From: Amazonocrinis nigriterrae CENA67
Lineage (GTDB): Bacteria; Cyanobacteriota; Cyanobacteriia; Cyanobacteriales; Nostocaceae
Direction of reading: 5' to 3'
Assembly (NCBI RefSeq): GCF_016056305.1
Contig: NZ_JAECZC010000005.1
Coordinates: 60,176 to 124,175, forward strand
DNA length: 64,000 nt
The notes beneath the pieces were generated by a model. It worked only from the letters and a program-made list of their open reading frames with translations, was not told the DNA's origin and searched no databases. Positions 51,892-60,446 of this stretch are shown one piece after another (the stretch's first letter is position 1; each line of letters starts with the position of its first letter). The position numbers and the translations under genes were made by a program.

Positions 51892-51969
51892 GTAGGGTGT
51901 GTTATGTCATAGGAATCGCGCACCTTTAATTGTTGGTGGTGCGTTGCGCTTGGCGACAACGCACCCTAC
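51892..51969. repeat. Palindromic GTAGGGTGTGTT...AACGCACCCTAC repeat, copy 2
   Basis: Seventy-eight bases share ends and the inner GGTGCGTTGCGC/CGCGCACC hairpin with 47196-47276. The repeat lies in front of the ParDE-like operon. Confidence 0.8.
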
Positions 51970-52019
51970 TGGCGATTGGGGACTGAAAATTCGAGAATAG
52001 TAATAAAATAAGCCATGCC

Positions 52020-52745
52020 CTATGCCCTATGCCCTTGTAAATAACCATCTTCCATATGAATAATACGATGGGCAATATCTAGAATCCGGTTGTCATGTGT
52101 AACGAGTAAGATGGTACAGCCTTGTTCAGTAGCGAGGCTTTGCATTAGTTCTACCACATCCCGCCCTGATTGTTTGTCAAGTGATGCTGTTGGTTCATCA
52201 GCAAGAATAATTTTAGGATTCGCCACCAAGGCGCGGGCGATCGCTACTCTTTGCTTTTGACCTCCAGACAAATTTTCTGGATAATAATTAAGGCGATTTC
52301 CTAATCCTACTGCTTCTAGCATTCGCACTGCTCTAGCTTGTCTTGCTTTCCAAGATAGATGATTGTGCAGTTCTAAAGACATCTCCACATTTTGCCGTGC
52401 TGTTAAGCTATCCAAGAGATTATATGATTGAAAAATATAACCAATCTGCCGCCGTGTTTGAATTAGTTGGTTTTGCTTAGCACCACAGAGTTCTTGATCA
52501 ATCACCTTTAAGCTACCATGTTGGCAAGAACGCAATCCCCCAATCAGCGATAACAAGGTAGTTTTTCCTGACCCAGATGGCCCAGTTAAAATTACTATTT
52601 CACCTGGGTATATATCTAAATTGATATTAAATAAAACTTGTTTAGTTAAGTTTCCTTTCCCAAAAAAGTGATTTAATTCATATATAGAAATTACAGGTTT
52701 TTTATTTATAAATTCATTTATTTTATAGCCATTCAATAGTTGCAT
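52020..52745 (-). CDS. devA: DevA-type ABC exporter ATPase
   Basis: The protein has 241 residues. It has ISIYELNHFFGKG (the opening block of DevA), Walker A GPSGSGKTT, signature LSGGQKQRVA, Walker B IILADEPTASLD and H-loop LVTHDNRI. DevBCA exports heterocyst glycolipids in Anabaena, with several paralogues per genome exporting other lipids or peptides. It is the third gene of the devB-devC-devA run; a tandem repeat separates it from devC. I use the symbol for the family; this may be a paralogue. Confidence 0.9.
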   Translation of the reverse strand: MQLLNGYKINEFINKKPVISIYELNHFFGKGNLTKQVLFNINLDIYPGEIVILTGPSGSGKTTLLSLIGGLRSCQHGSLKVIDQELCGAKQNQLIQTRRQIGYIFQSYNLLDSLTARQNVEMSLELHNHLSWKARQARAVRMLEAVGLGNRLNYYPENLSGGQKQRVAIARALVANPKIILADEPTASLDKQSGRDVVELMQSLATEQGCTILLVTHDNRILDIAHRIIHMEDGYLQGHRA

Positions 52746-52797
52746 AATTCGTATTTTTATATAACTAACTAATCAACATTACTTAAAAAAATTAAGT

Positions 52798-52832
52798 TTT
52801 ACCCATGCCCAATGCCCCATGCCCCATGCCCT
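52798..52832. repeat. CCCATGCCC/CCAATGCCC repeat between devC and devA
   Basis: Short tandem units related to the CCCAATG repeats elsewhere fill the spacer. They reach the devC stop codon. Confidence 0.75.
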
Positions 52833-53988
52833 AAAAAATATCTGCTGGGTCTGCTGCATTTAATTTTCTCATAGCGATCGCTCCAGAAATTACACACATG
52901 ACAATCGTTAATATCAGAACTTGAATTACCCGCTCAGAATTCAAAAATAACGGTAATTTGGTTGCATTTCTAGTCAAGTTATACATACCAAAAGAAATTA
53001 AACATCCAGGTATGTAACCAAGTACAGCTAATATCAATGCTTCTTGAAATACAACAGATAATAAGTAGATATTGCGAAAACCCATTGCCTTGAGCGTGGC
53101 ATATTCAGCCATATGATCTATCACATCACTGTAAATAATTTGGTAAACAATAATTACACCAACTAAAAATCCGATAGTCACACCCAAAGAGAAGATAAAA
53201 CCAATTGCCCCACTCTCTTGCCAATATTTTTTTTCAAAATCAATAAACTCTTGACGAGTGAGAAGTTTCACATCATCGGGAAGGTAAGATTGTAACGCTT
53301 TAACTACTGCATTGGCATCACTACCAGGCTTTAGCTGAATTAGACCAAGGTTGACTTTACCTGGTTGCTGTGTCGAAAAAATTCGGAGGAAATTTTGGTC
53401 ACTGGTAATCACGCTAGCATTAGCTACAAACGATGCACCAACCTCATACAAACCTGCAATTGTAACTTTACGTCCTTGAAGTTCTGTAGTTATAGGTTTG
53501 CCTTGAGTTATTTGAGCGATCGCTTGTTGATATTTGCCATTAGCGTTGCGGTCAAACAAAAAATTATCTGGATATTTAATGATATCCAAATTGTGATTAA
53601 CTGCTGGCAAATTGAACGCAGGTTTTTCTGGGTTGAACCCGATAACTAGAATTGATTCATCCAGCTTGGTTTCTAGACTTTTCCAAACTCCTAAACGGAT
53701 ATATAAAGGATTAACTGACTCAACCTCATTTAAATTAGAAGCTTGGAATAAACGACGCCGAGGAAAAGAACTCAAAAGCCCTAAATTTTGTGCTTGGCGG
53801 CTAATCACTACCAAATCTGTTTGCAGGAGTTTATGAAAGCGGGTATTACTATCATATAAAGCTGACTGAAAACCTAATTGCATCAACATTAAAAAAACAG
53901 CAAAGGTAATTCCACAAAGAGCAACAATAAAACGTCCTCTTTGCTTCAGTAATTGCAACCAAGCTAAGGGAATCTTGCGTTGAAACAT
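52831..53988 (-). CDS. devC: DevC-type ABC exporter permease
   Basis: The protein has 385 residues from the ATG at 53988 (FQRKIPLAWLQLLKQRGRF), the usual DevC opening; the frame is open to 54060, but those codons are translated tandem repeat. It has one membrane helix near the start (VALCGITFAVFLMLMQLGF), a large periplasmic domain, and three helices at the C-terminus (the FtsX/MacB-like part with EYATLKAMGFRNIYLLSVV). It ends in NAADPADIF, the DevC tail. It is the second gene of the dev operon. Confidence 0.9.
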   Translation of the reverse strand: MFQRKIPLAWLQLLKQRGRFIVALCGITFAVFLMLMQLGFQSALYDSNTRFHKLLQTDLVVISRQAQNLGLLSSFPRRRLFQASNLNEVESVNPLYIRLGVWKSLETKLDESILVIGFNPEKPAFNLPAVNHNLDIIKYPDNFLFDRNANGKYQQAIAQITQGKPITTELQGRKVTIAGLYEVGASFVANASVITSDQNFLRIFSTQQPGKVNLGLIQLKPGSDANAVVKALQSYLPDDVKLLTRQEFIDFEKKYWQESGAIGFIFSLGVTIGFLVGVIIVYQIIYSDVIDHMAEYATLKAMGFRNIYLLSVVFQEALILAVLGYIPGCLISFGMYNLTRNATKLPLFLNSERVIQVLILTIVMCVISGAIAMRKLNAADPADIF

Positions 53989-54026
53989 AAGAGTGGAGAG
54001 TGGGGAGATGAGGGAGATGAGGAGAA

Positions 54027-54075
54027 TAACAACTGACAACTGACAACTGACAACTAACAACTAACAACTAACTTC
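54027..54075. repeat. CAACTGACAACTGAC tandem repeat between devB and devC
   Basis: Seven- or eight-base CAACTGA/CAACTAA units fill the gap between the devB stop and the devC start region, lying over the false upstream extension of devC. Confidence 0.8.
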
Positions 54076-54076
54076 T

Positions 54077-55291
54077 TCATAAATCAATTTCAACATTAAC
54101 CTGAAGGTTTGTTAAGTTAGCTACTTGCTGACTGGCAGTTTTGTCTAAACGAATTTTGGCTTCGATTACTCTTGCATCTGTTGCTGCTGTTGGGTCTGTG
54201 TCCAAGACATCTTTCTTCGCCACTTTTAAGCCAATTTGCTCAACTGTTCCGTTTAATTTCCCAACAAAAGCATTGCTGGGACTGGTAATTTTGGCAGTTT
54301 GACCAGGACGAATCTTAGCAATATCACTTTCGTAAATTTCTGCAATGACATACATCTGGTCAGTTTGACCAAGTTCTACAATTCCTTCATTACCTATTGT
54401 TTCCCCAGGATGAGCTTGAATCCTCAAAATAGTACCTGCTTTGGGTGCGCGGATATATGCCAAATCGAGTTCAGCTTGAATTTTGCCAACTGTAGCAATA
54501 GCACTGTCTACCTCTGCTTGTGCTGTGGCTATATCTGTGGGACGCACTTCGGCTGTTTTGTCCCAAGTGGCTTTGGCTTCTTGAATTTTGGCCGTAAGTG
54601 TGCGTTGAGTTCGCTCTAAGTCTGCTTTAGCGCTATTTAACTGCTCTTGGGCTGTTTGGAGAGCCAGTCTGCGACTATCTAAGGCTGAAGCTGCGATCGC
54701 TCCCTGTTGATATAAACTTTGATTACGGCGAAATTCGATGTCTGCATTCTGCAACTCTGCTTCTAAGCGAGCGATGGTAGCTTTCTGGGTTTGAATTTCC
54801 CCATCTAACTCTGCTTGTAGATTCTTCACATTGGCTTGTAAAGCTGCTAATTCGCCTGGTTTTGCCCCTGCTTTAACCTGATCTAAACGAGATTGGGCAA
54901 CTTTAACTTGCTTTTGTGCTTCTGTCAAATTCGCTTGCAGGCGATCGCGATTATCTAAAATAGCGATGATTTGTTGCGATCGTACCACATCGCCTTCATC
55001 AACCAACAATTTAGCCACACGACTACCACTACCAATACTAGGATTAGTAGGAGCAGAAACCTTAATCACTTCACCTGCTGGTTCCAATCTTCCCAAAGCA
55101 TTAACCTTTGAAGCAACTGGCTGGTTAACTTCTGGAACCACTGCTGAAACTTTAGTTGTAGCTGATAAACGAGCTAAATATAATACTCCTGCTCCTATCC
55201 CCACCATACACACAATACCCACAACGACTAACCAACGAAAATAGTGTGGAAATAGAGAAACTTTATTAACTTCCTCAGAATCTTGCAACAT
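54077..55291 (-). CDS. devB: DevB-type membrane fusion protein (HlyD family)
   Basis: The protein has 404 residues. It has one N-terminal membrane helix (LVVVGIVCMVGIGAGVLYLA), then the biotinyl-like half (VNALGRLEPAGEVIKV), a long helical hairpin (residues ~120-260, many Gln/Glu/Ala heptads), and the second half (AYIRAPKAGTILRIQAHPGETI). The end contains VFVGKLNGTVEQIGLKV-like segments. It links the inner-membrane DevCA to the outer-membrane TolC-like HgdD. It is the first gene of the dev operon and starts 84 bases after the stop of the flavoprotein gene on the same strand, so one transcript may include both. Confidence 0.92.
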   Translation of the reverse strand: MLQDSEEVNKVSLFPHYFRWLVVVGIVCMVGIGAGVLYLARLSATTKVSAVVPEVNQPVASKVNALGRLEPAGEVIKVSAPTNPSIGSGSRVAKLLVDEGDVVRSQQIIAILDNRDRLQANLTEAQKQVKVAQSRLDQVKAGAKPGELAALQANVKNLQAELDGEIQTQKATIARLEAELQNADIEFRRNQSLYQQGAIAASALDSRRLALQTAQEQLNSAKADLERTQRTLTAKIQEAKATWDKTAEVRPTDIATAQAEVDSAIATVGKIQAELDLAYIRAPKAGTILRIQAHPGETIGNEGIVELGQTDQMYVIAEIYESDIAKIRPGQTAKITSPSNAFVGKLNGTVEQIGLKVAKKDVLDTDPTAATDARVIEAKIRLDKTASQQVANLTNLQVNVEIDL

Positions 55292-55375
55292 TCTACAATT
55301 CCTTATACTTCATACTGTCATCTATATCTTGTAAAATTCATCTTTCACACTCTTCTCTGCGTGATAAAAAAATAT

Positions 55376-56806
55376 TTATGCAACAGAAATAATACTATGA
55401 AATAAACTCCCATTCACTTCTTCCCGTACAACCTCTTCATACTTAAAAAAACCAGGATTAAGTATCCCATTAGGGTCATACTTTTTCTTAATCTCATTAA
55501 CTTGAGGCCAGTAATCACCAAATTGAAGCTGCCATCTTGTAATATCAAAATCCACCCAAGTAGCCATATATCTTTTACCACCCATTTGGAAACCAATATC
55601 AGTCAGTAAATTTAACTGCTCTATCACAGGCTTAACCTGGGATTTCGGGATAGTAGGATACATTCCCAACCCAATAATTAACTCTTCATCAGGTAAAGGA
55701 AACATAGGCATTTTAGTATTATGAGAATTTAGACAAAATGAACCCACAGGTATAGTCCGAAAATCGAGGAAAGAGGGTATGCGTTGGAGTGCAATATCAA
55801 TGTAGTTTTTAGCTGCTGACGCTGGTAACAGAACATCTATCCAAGAATTAGCAGTATCTACAGGATGTGGTACTTCTGCGATTGGTTGGATGAACTTCTC
55901 AAAAGTCAGGTCTTCGGTATGTATGTGACGATAGAAATTTAAGTCAGAGAGTATTTTTTCCTGTTTGATATCATTTACAGAATCCACTTCTAGAGTAATT
56001 TGCATTCTGTAAAACCACTGGATTAGGGGTTTTATCCCTTTTTGACTGGCTCTAGAAACTCCTAGTAAACAGGGAGAAAATAACGATACTAAACCATCGA
56101 TACGATTTTCTGAAATCAGAAGACGCTGATCATTCAACAGGCTATCTAAATCGTCATAGCAAAGAAAATAACTGCGAGTGAACGGGCGATATTTTCTTAG
56201 CCTATTTTGTACTTTGGTCATGATACCAAACTGACCATAACCACAAAGAACATGATAGAAAAGTTCACTGTTATTTTCTGGCGTACACCAGACAATATCG
56301 CCTGTTCCAGTTACAACTTCCAAACCCAAACAATTATCAGCTTGAGATCCGTAACGAAAAGAACTCAAACCTAAACCACCTGCTGAAAGAGTTCCTCCTA
56401 AAGTGACTTCAAAGTTATTTGTGAGGACAGGAGGAATTACGCCATGCGGTATTGAAGTATTTACTACTTGCTTCCAAGTCACACCAGCATCAGCTTTGAA
56501 CCAAAGTTCATCCGGGTGGAACTCATGAATTTGATTCATGTTCCTCATATCTAAGAGGATTCCACCTTGGTTTAAAGATTGACCACTTAACGAATGTCCC
56601 GAAGCCCTTGATGAAATAGTTAAATCATGGTTAGCAGCATACTTAATGGCTTTAGCAACATCAGTAGAATTATGAGGACGAACAACAACTTGGGGAAATT
56701 TTTGAATAATGCCGCCAAAGTCTTGAGAGACTGCTTCTAAGTCTGTTTTGGCATCACTAACTTCACCCTCAATAATATATTTTAGATCTGTAATAATGCT
56801 GTTCAT
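55376..56806 (-). CDS. FAD-linked oxidase resembling cytokinin dehydrogenase
   Basis: The protein has 476 residues. It belongs to the VAO/PCMH family. The FAD-binding part has VVVRPHNSTDVAKAIKYA, SRASGHSLSGQ (with His71 as the likely covalent FAD attachment residue), FRYGSQADNCLGLEVVTGTG and YGQFGIMTKVQ. The GHS-containing motif and the GGTLSAGGLGLSSFRYG context are shared with plant and Nostoc cytokinin dehydrogenases. The C-terminal domain (YGNGYWP-like end, here YWPQVNEIKKKYDPNGILNPGFF) is typical. The substrate may be a cytokinin or another small amine or alcohol. It lies between the ATC-hydrolase-like gene and devB on one strand. Confidence 0.85.
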   Translation of the reverse strand: MNSIITDLKYIIEGEVSDAKTDLEAVSQDFGGIIQKFPQVVVRPHNSTDVAKAIKYAANHDLTISSRASGHSLSGQSLNQGGILLDMRNMNQIHEFHPDELWFKADAGVTWKQVVNTSIPHGVIPPVLTNNFEVTLGGTLSAGGLGLSSFRYGSQADNCLGLEVVTGTGDIVWCTPENNSELFYHVLCGYGQFGIMTKVQNRLRKYRPFTRSYFLCYDDLDSLLNDQRLLISENRIDGLVSLFSPCLLGVSRASQKGIKPLIQWFYRMQITLEVDSVNDIKQEKILSDLNFYRHIHTEDLTFEKFIQPIAEVPHPVDTANSWIDVLLPASAAKNYIDIALQRIPSFLDFRTIPVGSFCLNSHNTKMPMFPLPDEELIIGLGMYPTIPKSQVKPVIEQLNLLTDIGFQMGGKRYMATWVDFDITRWQLQFGDYWPQVNEIKKKYDPNGILNPGFFKYEEVVREEVNGSLFHSIISVA

Positions 56807-56859
56807 CTTAATAACCTTGCTTAGCGTATATTTGCTGATAATTTATGATGAAACTAATT

Positions 56860-57495
56860 CTAATTAAAGCGTGTTTTTATCACTTTAATACCAATTTGTA
56901 TCAAGCTAGGAATTAGTTTAGCTAACTCGATGGCGTGTTTTATTAATTGCAAATGATAATTTTGTTTCTGTGTAATTGATGACATCATTTTTCTTGCAGG
57001 TCTTTCATACTTAAATACACAAACACAGTCTCCTTCTGCTTGTTTACTAAGAATTGTAGCCTTCATACCAGGAAAAGCTCTTCTAGTGGCTTCTTGTTCC
57101 ATTTCACAAAAGACACGACAGGGATTATCGAAACCATATTCTTTAGCAATAGACAAAATTGGGCAAATTCTTTGAATTTCCAATGCTGCATCTGTTTCAC
57201 TCTGAGAAATATCAACTACTTCCATAACAAAGCCCATAAGTCCCAGTAGAGGAGCCGCTTTCTTGAACCCTTGAGCTAAACTATTGTTCTCAATAAAAGT
57301 ACCCATCAATGCCTTTTGTTGCTCAGGATATTTTTCCATAATTTTTTCAAAAGCAGCTGCATCTCCCATTTCTTCTACTAGTTTTTTATATCTTTTAAAT
57401 CTATTTCTAAACAGATTCATCGCTTTAGATTCATCAAGATTGATAATATCTTCCATGCGAAGGTTACCTGTAACCAGTTCAGTTTCAGTTTTCAT
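56860..57495 (-). CDS. L-2-amino-thiazoline-4-carboxylate-hydrolase-like protein
   Basis: The protein has 211 residues. The C-terminal half contains CPILSIAKEYGFDNPCRVFCEMEQEATRRAFPGMKATIL as a region and GDCVCVFKY, the Cys-rich pattern of the ATC-hydrolase family. The N-terminal half is helical and charged (ESKAMNLFRNRFKRYKKLVEEMGDAAAFEKIM). Known members act in bacterial cysteine synthesis from thiazoline; many others have no known substrate. Some relatives bind haem or other ligands through similar cysteines, but this is inference. The gene is 53 bases upstream of the flavoprotein gene. Confidence 0.7.
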   Translation of the reverse strand: MKTETELVTGNLRMEDIINLDESKAMNLFRNRFKRYKKLVEEMGDAAAFEKIMEKYPEQQKALMGTFIENNSLAQGFKKAAPLLGLMGFVMEVVDISQSETDAALEIQRICPILSIAKEYGFDNPCRVFCEMEQEATRRAFPGMKATILSKQAEGDCVCVFKYERPARKMMSSITQKQNYHLQLIKHAIELAKLIPSLIQIGIKVIKTRFN

Positions 57496-58151
57496 TTTTA
57501 TTCTCCTATATTCCTTCCTGATACCAATTCTGTATGAAGATGCGCCAAACTATATGAGGAACGAACCGCAAAGGGCACATAGACACGAAGTGGCTTCCCG
57601 TTGGCGTAGCGTCTTCGAAGGAGAAGGGTAGGACACAAAGAAAGAAAAATTTGGTGCAGCCTCACAAAGAAATGGTATGACATCATGAATCAGTCAAAAT
57701 GATTGGTAATTGGTGATGGGTAATTCGTAATTATTACCCTAGAGTTAAAGCTTGGGTATTCAAATTGGGTAGACCCCCCAAGTCGAGGAGGCTACCTCAT
57801 TACTGCTTGACGAATGACAAATTATAAACTTGCATATAAACAAAGCCAAATTATCCAAAACAGCACATATCTACAAGTATTAAGGCAGATTAATACAATA
57901 TCTATTTCCAGTTCACTGCTTATAACTTGGTGCGGTTTCGTATTTTCAAACAAGAAGTAATTTGTTACTATTTGTAAAGGCTGTTGATAGATTTTAGAGA
58001 GATTTTTTGACATAGTTATTGCTTTTGCTTGCCTCACATCCACCGATTTTATTTTTCTCATTTCACTCACCAATGACTATCTGTTTTTCTCTGCTCATTC
58101 GTTTTTGTTTATGTGACCATTAATTCCAAATAATTAGCAGTATCGAAAAAT
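57496..58151. other. Intergenic region with a MITE-like element
   Basis: The element at 57522-57680 lies first. A doubtful 83-codon minus-strand frame at 57822-58073 has a C-terminal hydrophobic stretch but no family; I do not call it. The spacer breaks the run between hemF and the ATC-hydrolase-like gene, so they may have separate transcripts. Confidence 0.5.
57522..57680. mobile_element. MITE-like element with imperfect ends ATACCAATTCTG.../...GAAATGGTAT
   Basis: The left end (GATACCAATTCTGT...GATGCGCCAAA) and the right end (TTTGGTGCAGCCTCACAAAG then AAATGGTATGAC) are imperfect inverted repeats. The interior holds ACGAACCGCAAAG and a GC-rich palindrome (GGCTTCCCGTTGGCGTAGCG). The right part is also at 11456-11533. 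Confidence 0.65.
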
Positions 58152-59156
58152 TTATAGCCAGTCACGAGGATTTTTTAGTACTTCTTTAAGTATTGCTTCC
58201 TGACTACCAGGGAGGGGTTGATCATCATATTCCCAACTTGCAGCTGGAGGCATACAGTTAAACACACTTTGTTGCTTAACCATACCGCTTGCCAGACCAA
58301 AACGAAGACCGCGATCGCAAGACAAAATAAACTCTACATAACGTCCACGTACAAGACGCTGCCAGTACTTATTCTTCTCTGTAAACGCCATATCCTTACG
58401 TCTTTGAACAATCGGCATATAGGCAGGGAGAAAAGCTTCAGTACAATTTGTCACAAAGGCAAGAAGTTTTTGGGGATTACCTTGATTAAGTTGGTCAAAG
58501 AAAATTCCACCTATACCTCGACTTTCACCACGATGTGGAATGTGAAAGTACTCATCACACGACTTTTTAAAACGAGGGTAATAAGAAGAATCGTACTTGT
58601 CACAAACCTCTTTATGCACCTGATGGAAATGAACTGCATCTTCCTCGAAAAAATAAGCCGGTGTTAAGTCTGCTCCGCCGCCAAACCACCAATAAATAGG
58701 CTGAGTGCCATTATTGATCTCGAAATAGCGATAGTTCACATGAGCGGTAGGTGTCATGGGATTCTGGGGATGAATCACAAAGCTAGAACCTGTAGCGAAG
58801 TAACGATTGCCTTTATTTTTAGTGATTTGATCTGCTACTTCTGTTGCTAAAGCGCCTGATTGCTGGAAGGACATTCCAGGCGGTAATTCGCCTTCTATGG
58901 CTACATAATTAACTCCCACTTTTTCAAAGACATTGCCATTGTGCAGAGATCTATCGATATATATGGCGTTTTCACTACTTTCGCCAACTGTCCAAATACC
59001 ATTGTGATCACGAGTCCAAGACTGTTCCATAAACCCCTTACCATCTAGCGCCTCAAGAGCTTGGCAAGTGTTCTCAAACATCTGTCTGAAAGTCTCGTCG
59101 ATTACCCCGCGAATTTTCGGTTGTTGTGTCACCGATTTTTCTAGAATATGGGTCAT
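58152..59156 (-). CDS. hemF: Coproporphyrinogen III oxidase, oxygen-dependent
   Basis: The protein has 334 residues from the ATG at 59156 (THILEKSVTQQ); GAGGAG lies 7 bases upstream. The frame also opens at a GTG at 59174, but that start would put this ribosome binding site inside the gene. It decarboxylates two propionates of coproporphyrinogen III in haem and chlorophyll synthesis, using O2. Conserved blocks are VNYVAIEGELPPGMSF, ATGSSFVIHPQNPMTPTAHVNYRYFE, WWFGGGADLTPAY and HIPHRGESRGIGGIFFDQL. The family length is complete. It lies between two Rieske oxygenase genes and the flavoprotein set, an unusual place for hemF, so it may be a second, specialised copy. Confidence 0.95.
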   Translation of the reverse strand: MTHILEKSVTQQPKIRGVIDETFRQMFENTCQALEALDGKGFMEQSWTRDHNGIWTVGESSENAIYIDRSLHNGNVFEKVGVNYVAIEGELPPGMSFQQSGALATEVADQITKNKGNRYFATGSSFVIHPQNPMTPTAHVNYRYFEINNGTQPIYWWFGGGADLTPAYFFEEDAVHFHQVHKEVCDKYDSSYYPRFKKSCDEYFHIPHRGESRGIGGIFFDQLNQGNPQKLLAFVTNCTEAFLPAYMPIVQRRKDMAFTEKNKYWQRLVRGRYVEFILSCDRGLRFGLASGMVKQQSVFNCMPPAASWEYDDQPLPGSQEAILKEVLKNPRDWL

Positions 59157-59331
59157 GGTTATCTCCTCACTCACTATTGATTAAGTCTTCCTAAGTTGCA
59201 GTTGCGTCATTGTTGCTATACGATACCCTGCAAATTTGTTAGTCACTTTCTGGCAAAAAAGTTATATTCTGTCTACTTTGATAACTTTAGATTCATTGTT
59301 AATCCAAAATCCAAAATCCAAAATCCAAAAT

Positions 59332-60336
59332 CTAAAATCCTAAATTGTTAGAGGATTGCGCTAAGTGCTTTTGCAAAAGCTTGCGAAAAGTAATATCCAA
59401 AGCGTCAGCAGCAACGTGGAGTTCTTCTGATATTTTAGGCATTGGTTGAGAATCTAAAGTTGCAACGACTACTGTGTCTTCTTGGGCGAGTTTGTGGTCA
59501 AGCTTTCTGAAAAAATTATCTAACCAAGTTATGGGTAAAATATTGCGATACAAAACACGTTTAACAACAGTGGTGTTGTCATCAATAGGAAGGTGGGCAA
59601 CTAAAATCCCAAACTTGATATCAAACCTATCATCTCTACCTATACTAATTTCTGCTAGGGTAACGTTAGGCAAATATAATGTCAATCTTGTGTTCAATTC
59701 TGGGCGTCCGCCGAGTAAAAAATTCAAAATACTTTTCGATTTACCTAAAGATTCATACTTAACTTTGGCAACTGCACCCCAATCGTATTTATCGACTTTA
59801 TACTTAATAGTTTTATTGATGGGAATTCTCTGCCCAAAAGATTTACGATGGACTGCAATCACATGGGTAAAGTCAAGATTAGCTTCCATCAGTCGAGCAT
59901 AGTTAGCATTATCTATACCCTCATCGTAAACAGGATGCATAGTCTTGACTATGTATTCTGGAAAAGTTGGCAAGGTAGGACGTTTTTCTTCTGGTAAGTC
60001 TCCATAAAATAGCCAGACAAAACCATATTTTTCCTTCACCGGGTAGCTGTCTAAACTAGCTCTTTTAGGGATAGGTATTCCGGGTGCATTGGAAGGAATT
60101 TCAATGCATTTACCATCAGCTTGAAATTTCCATCCATGATAAGGACAACGGATACAGTCATCTTTAACCCAACCGAGAGATAAAGCAGCACCACGATGAG
60201 GACACTGATCTTTCAAAGCTACGATTTGTCCTTGAGAGTTGCGGTAAAGAACAAATCTCTGATTTAACATCACAATTTGCTTGGGTTTATTGGTGACATT
60301 TGAACTAAATTCACAAGCATACCAGAAGTTATTCAA
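59332..60336 (-). CDS. Rieske non-haem iron oxygenase (PaO/chlorophyllide-oxygenase type), copy 2
   Basis: The protein has 334 residues. The Rieske cluster is CPHRGAALSLGWVKDDC and CPYHGWKF (Cys-x-His ... Cys-x2-His). The mononuclear iron site is D-x2-H-x4-H in LDFTHVIAVH. The start is TTG at 60336, with AGGAGG 8 bases upstream. Relatives include pheophorbide a oxygenase and chlorophyllide a oxygenase, but many cyanobacterial members have other substrates; there is no C-terminal membrane anchor visible here. It is a tandem relative of the next gene upstream and lies 175 bases before hemF. Confidence 0.9.
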   Translation of the reverse strand: MNNFWYACEFSSNVTNKPKQIVMLNQRFVLYRNSQGQIVALKDQCPHRGAALSLGWVKDDCIRCPYHGWKFQADGKCIEIPSNAPGIPIPKRASLDSYPVKEKYGFVWLFYGDLPEEKRPTLPTFPEYIVKTMHPVYDEGIDNANYARLMEANLDFTHVIAVHRKSFGQRIPINKTIKYKVDKYDWGAVAKVKYESLGKSKSILNFLLGGRPELNTRLTLYLPNVTLAEISIGRDDRFDIKFGILVAHLPIDDNTTVVKRVLYRNILPITWLDNFFRKLDHKLAQEDTVVVATLDSQPMPKISEELHVAADALDITFRKLLQKHLAQSSNNLGF

Positions 60337-60446
60337 AGTATTTGCCTCCTACCATCTCTAGATATATTGTCTTGGCAATTCAATGTAAAATTACGCTCAT
60401 TAACTTGGTCTATAACTCAACTCTTATGAGATACAAATCTAGTTAA

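Noticed and set aside
57822..58073. 83-codon minus-strand frame between hemF and the ATC-hydrolase-like gene
   Set aside because: There is no clear ribosome binding site, no family, and mixed composition. It could be a real small membrane protein, but I cannot support it.
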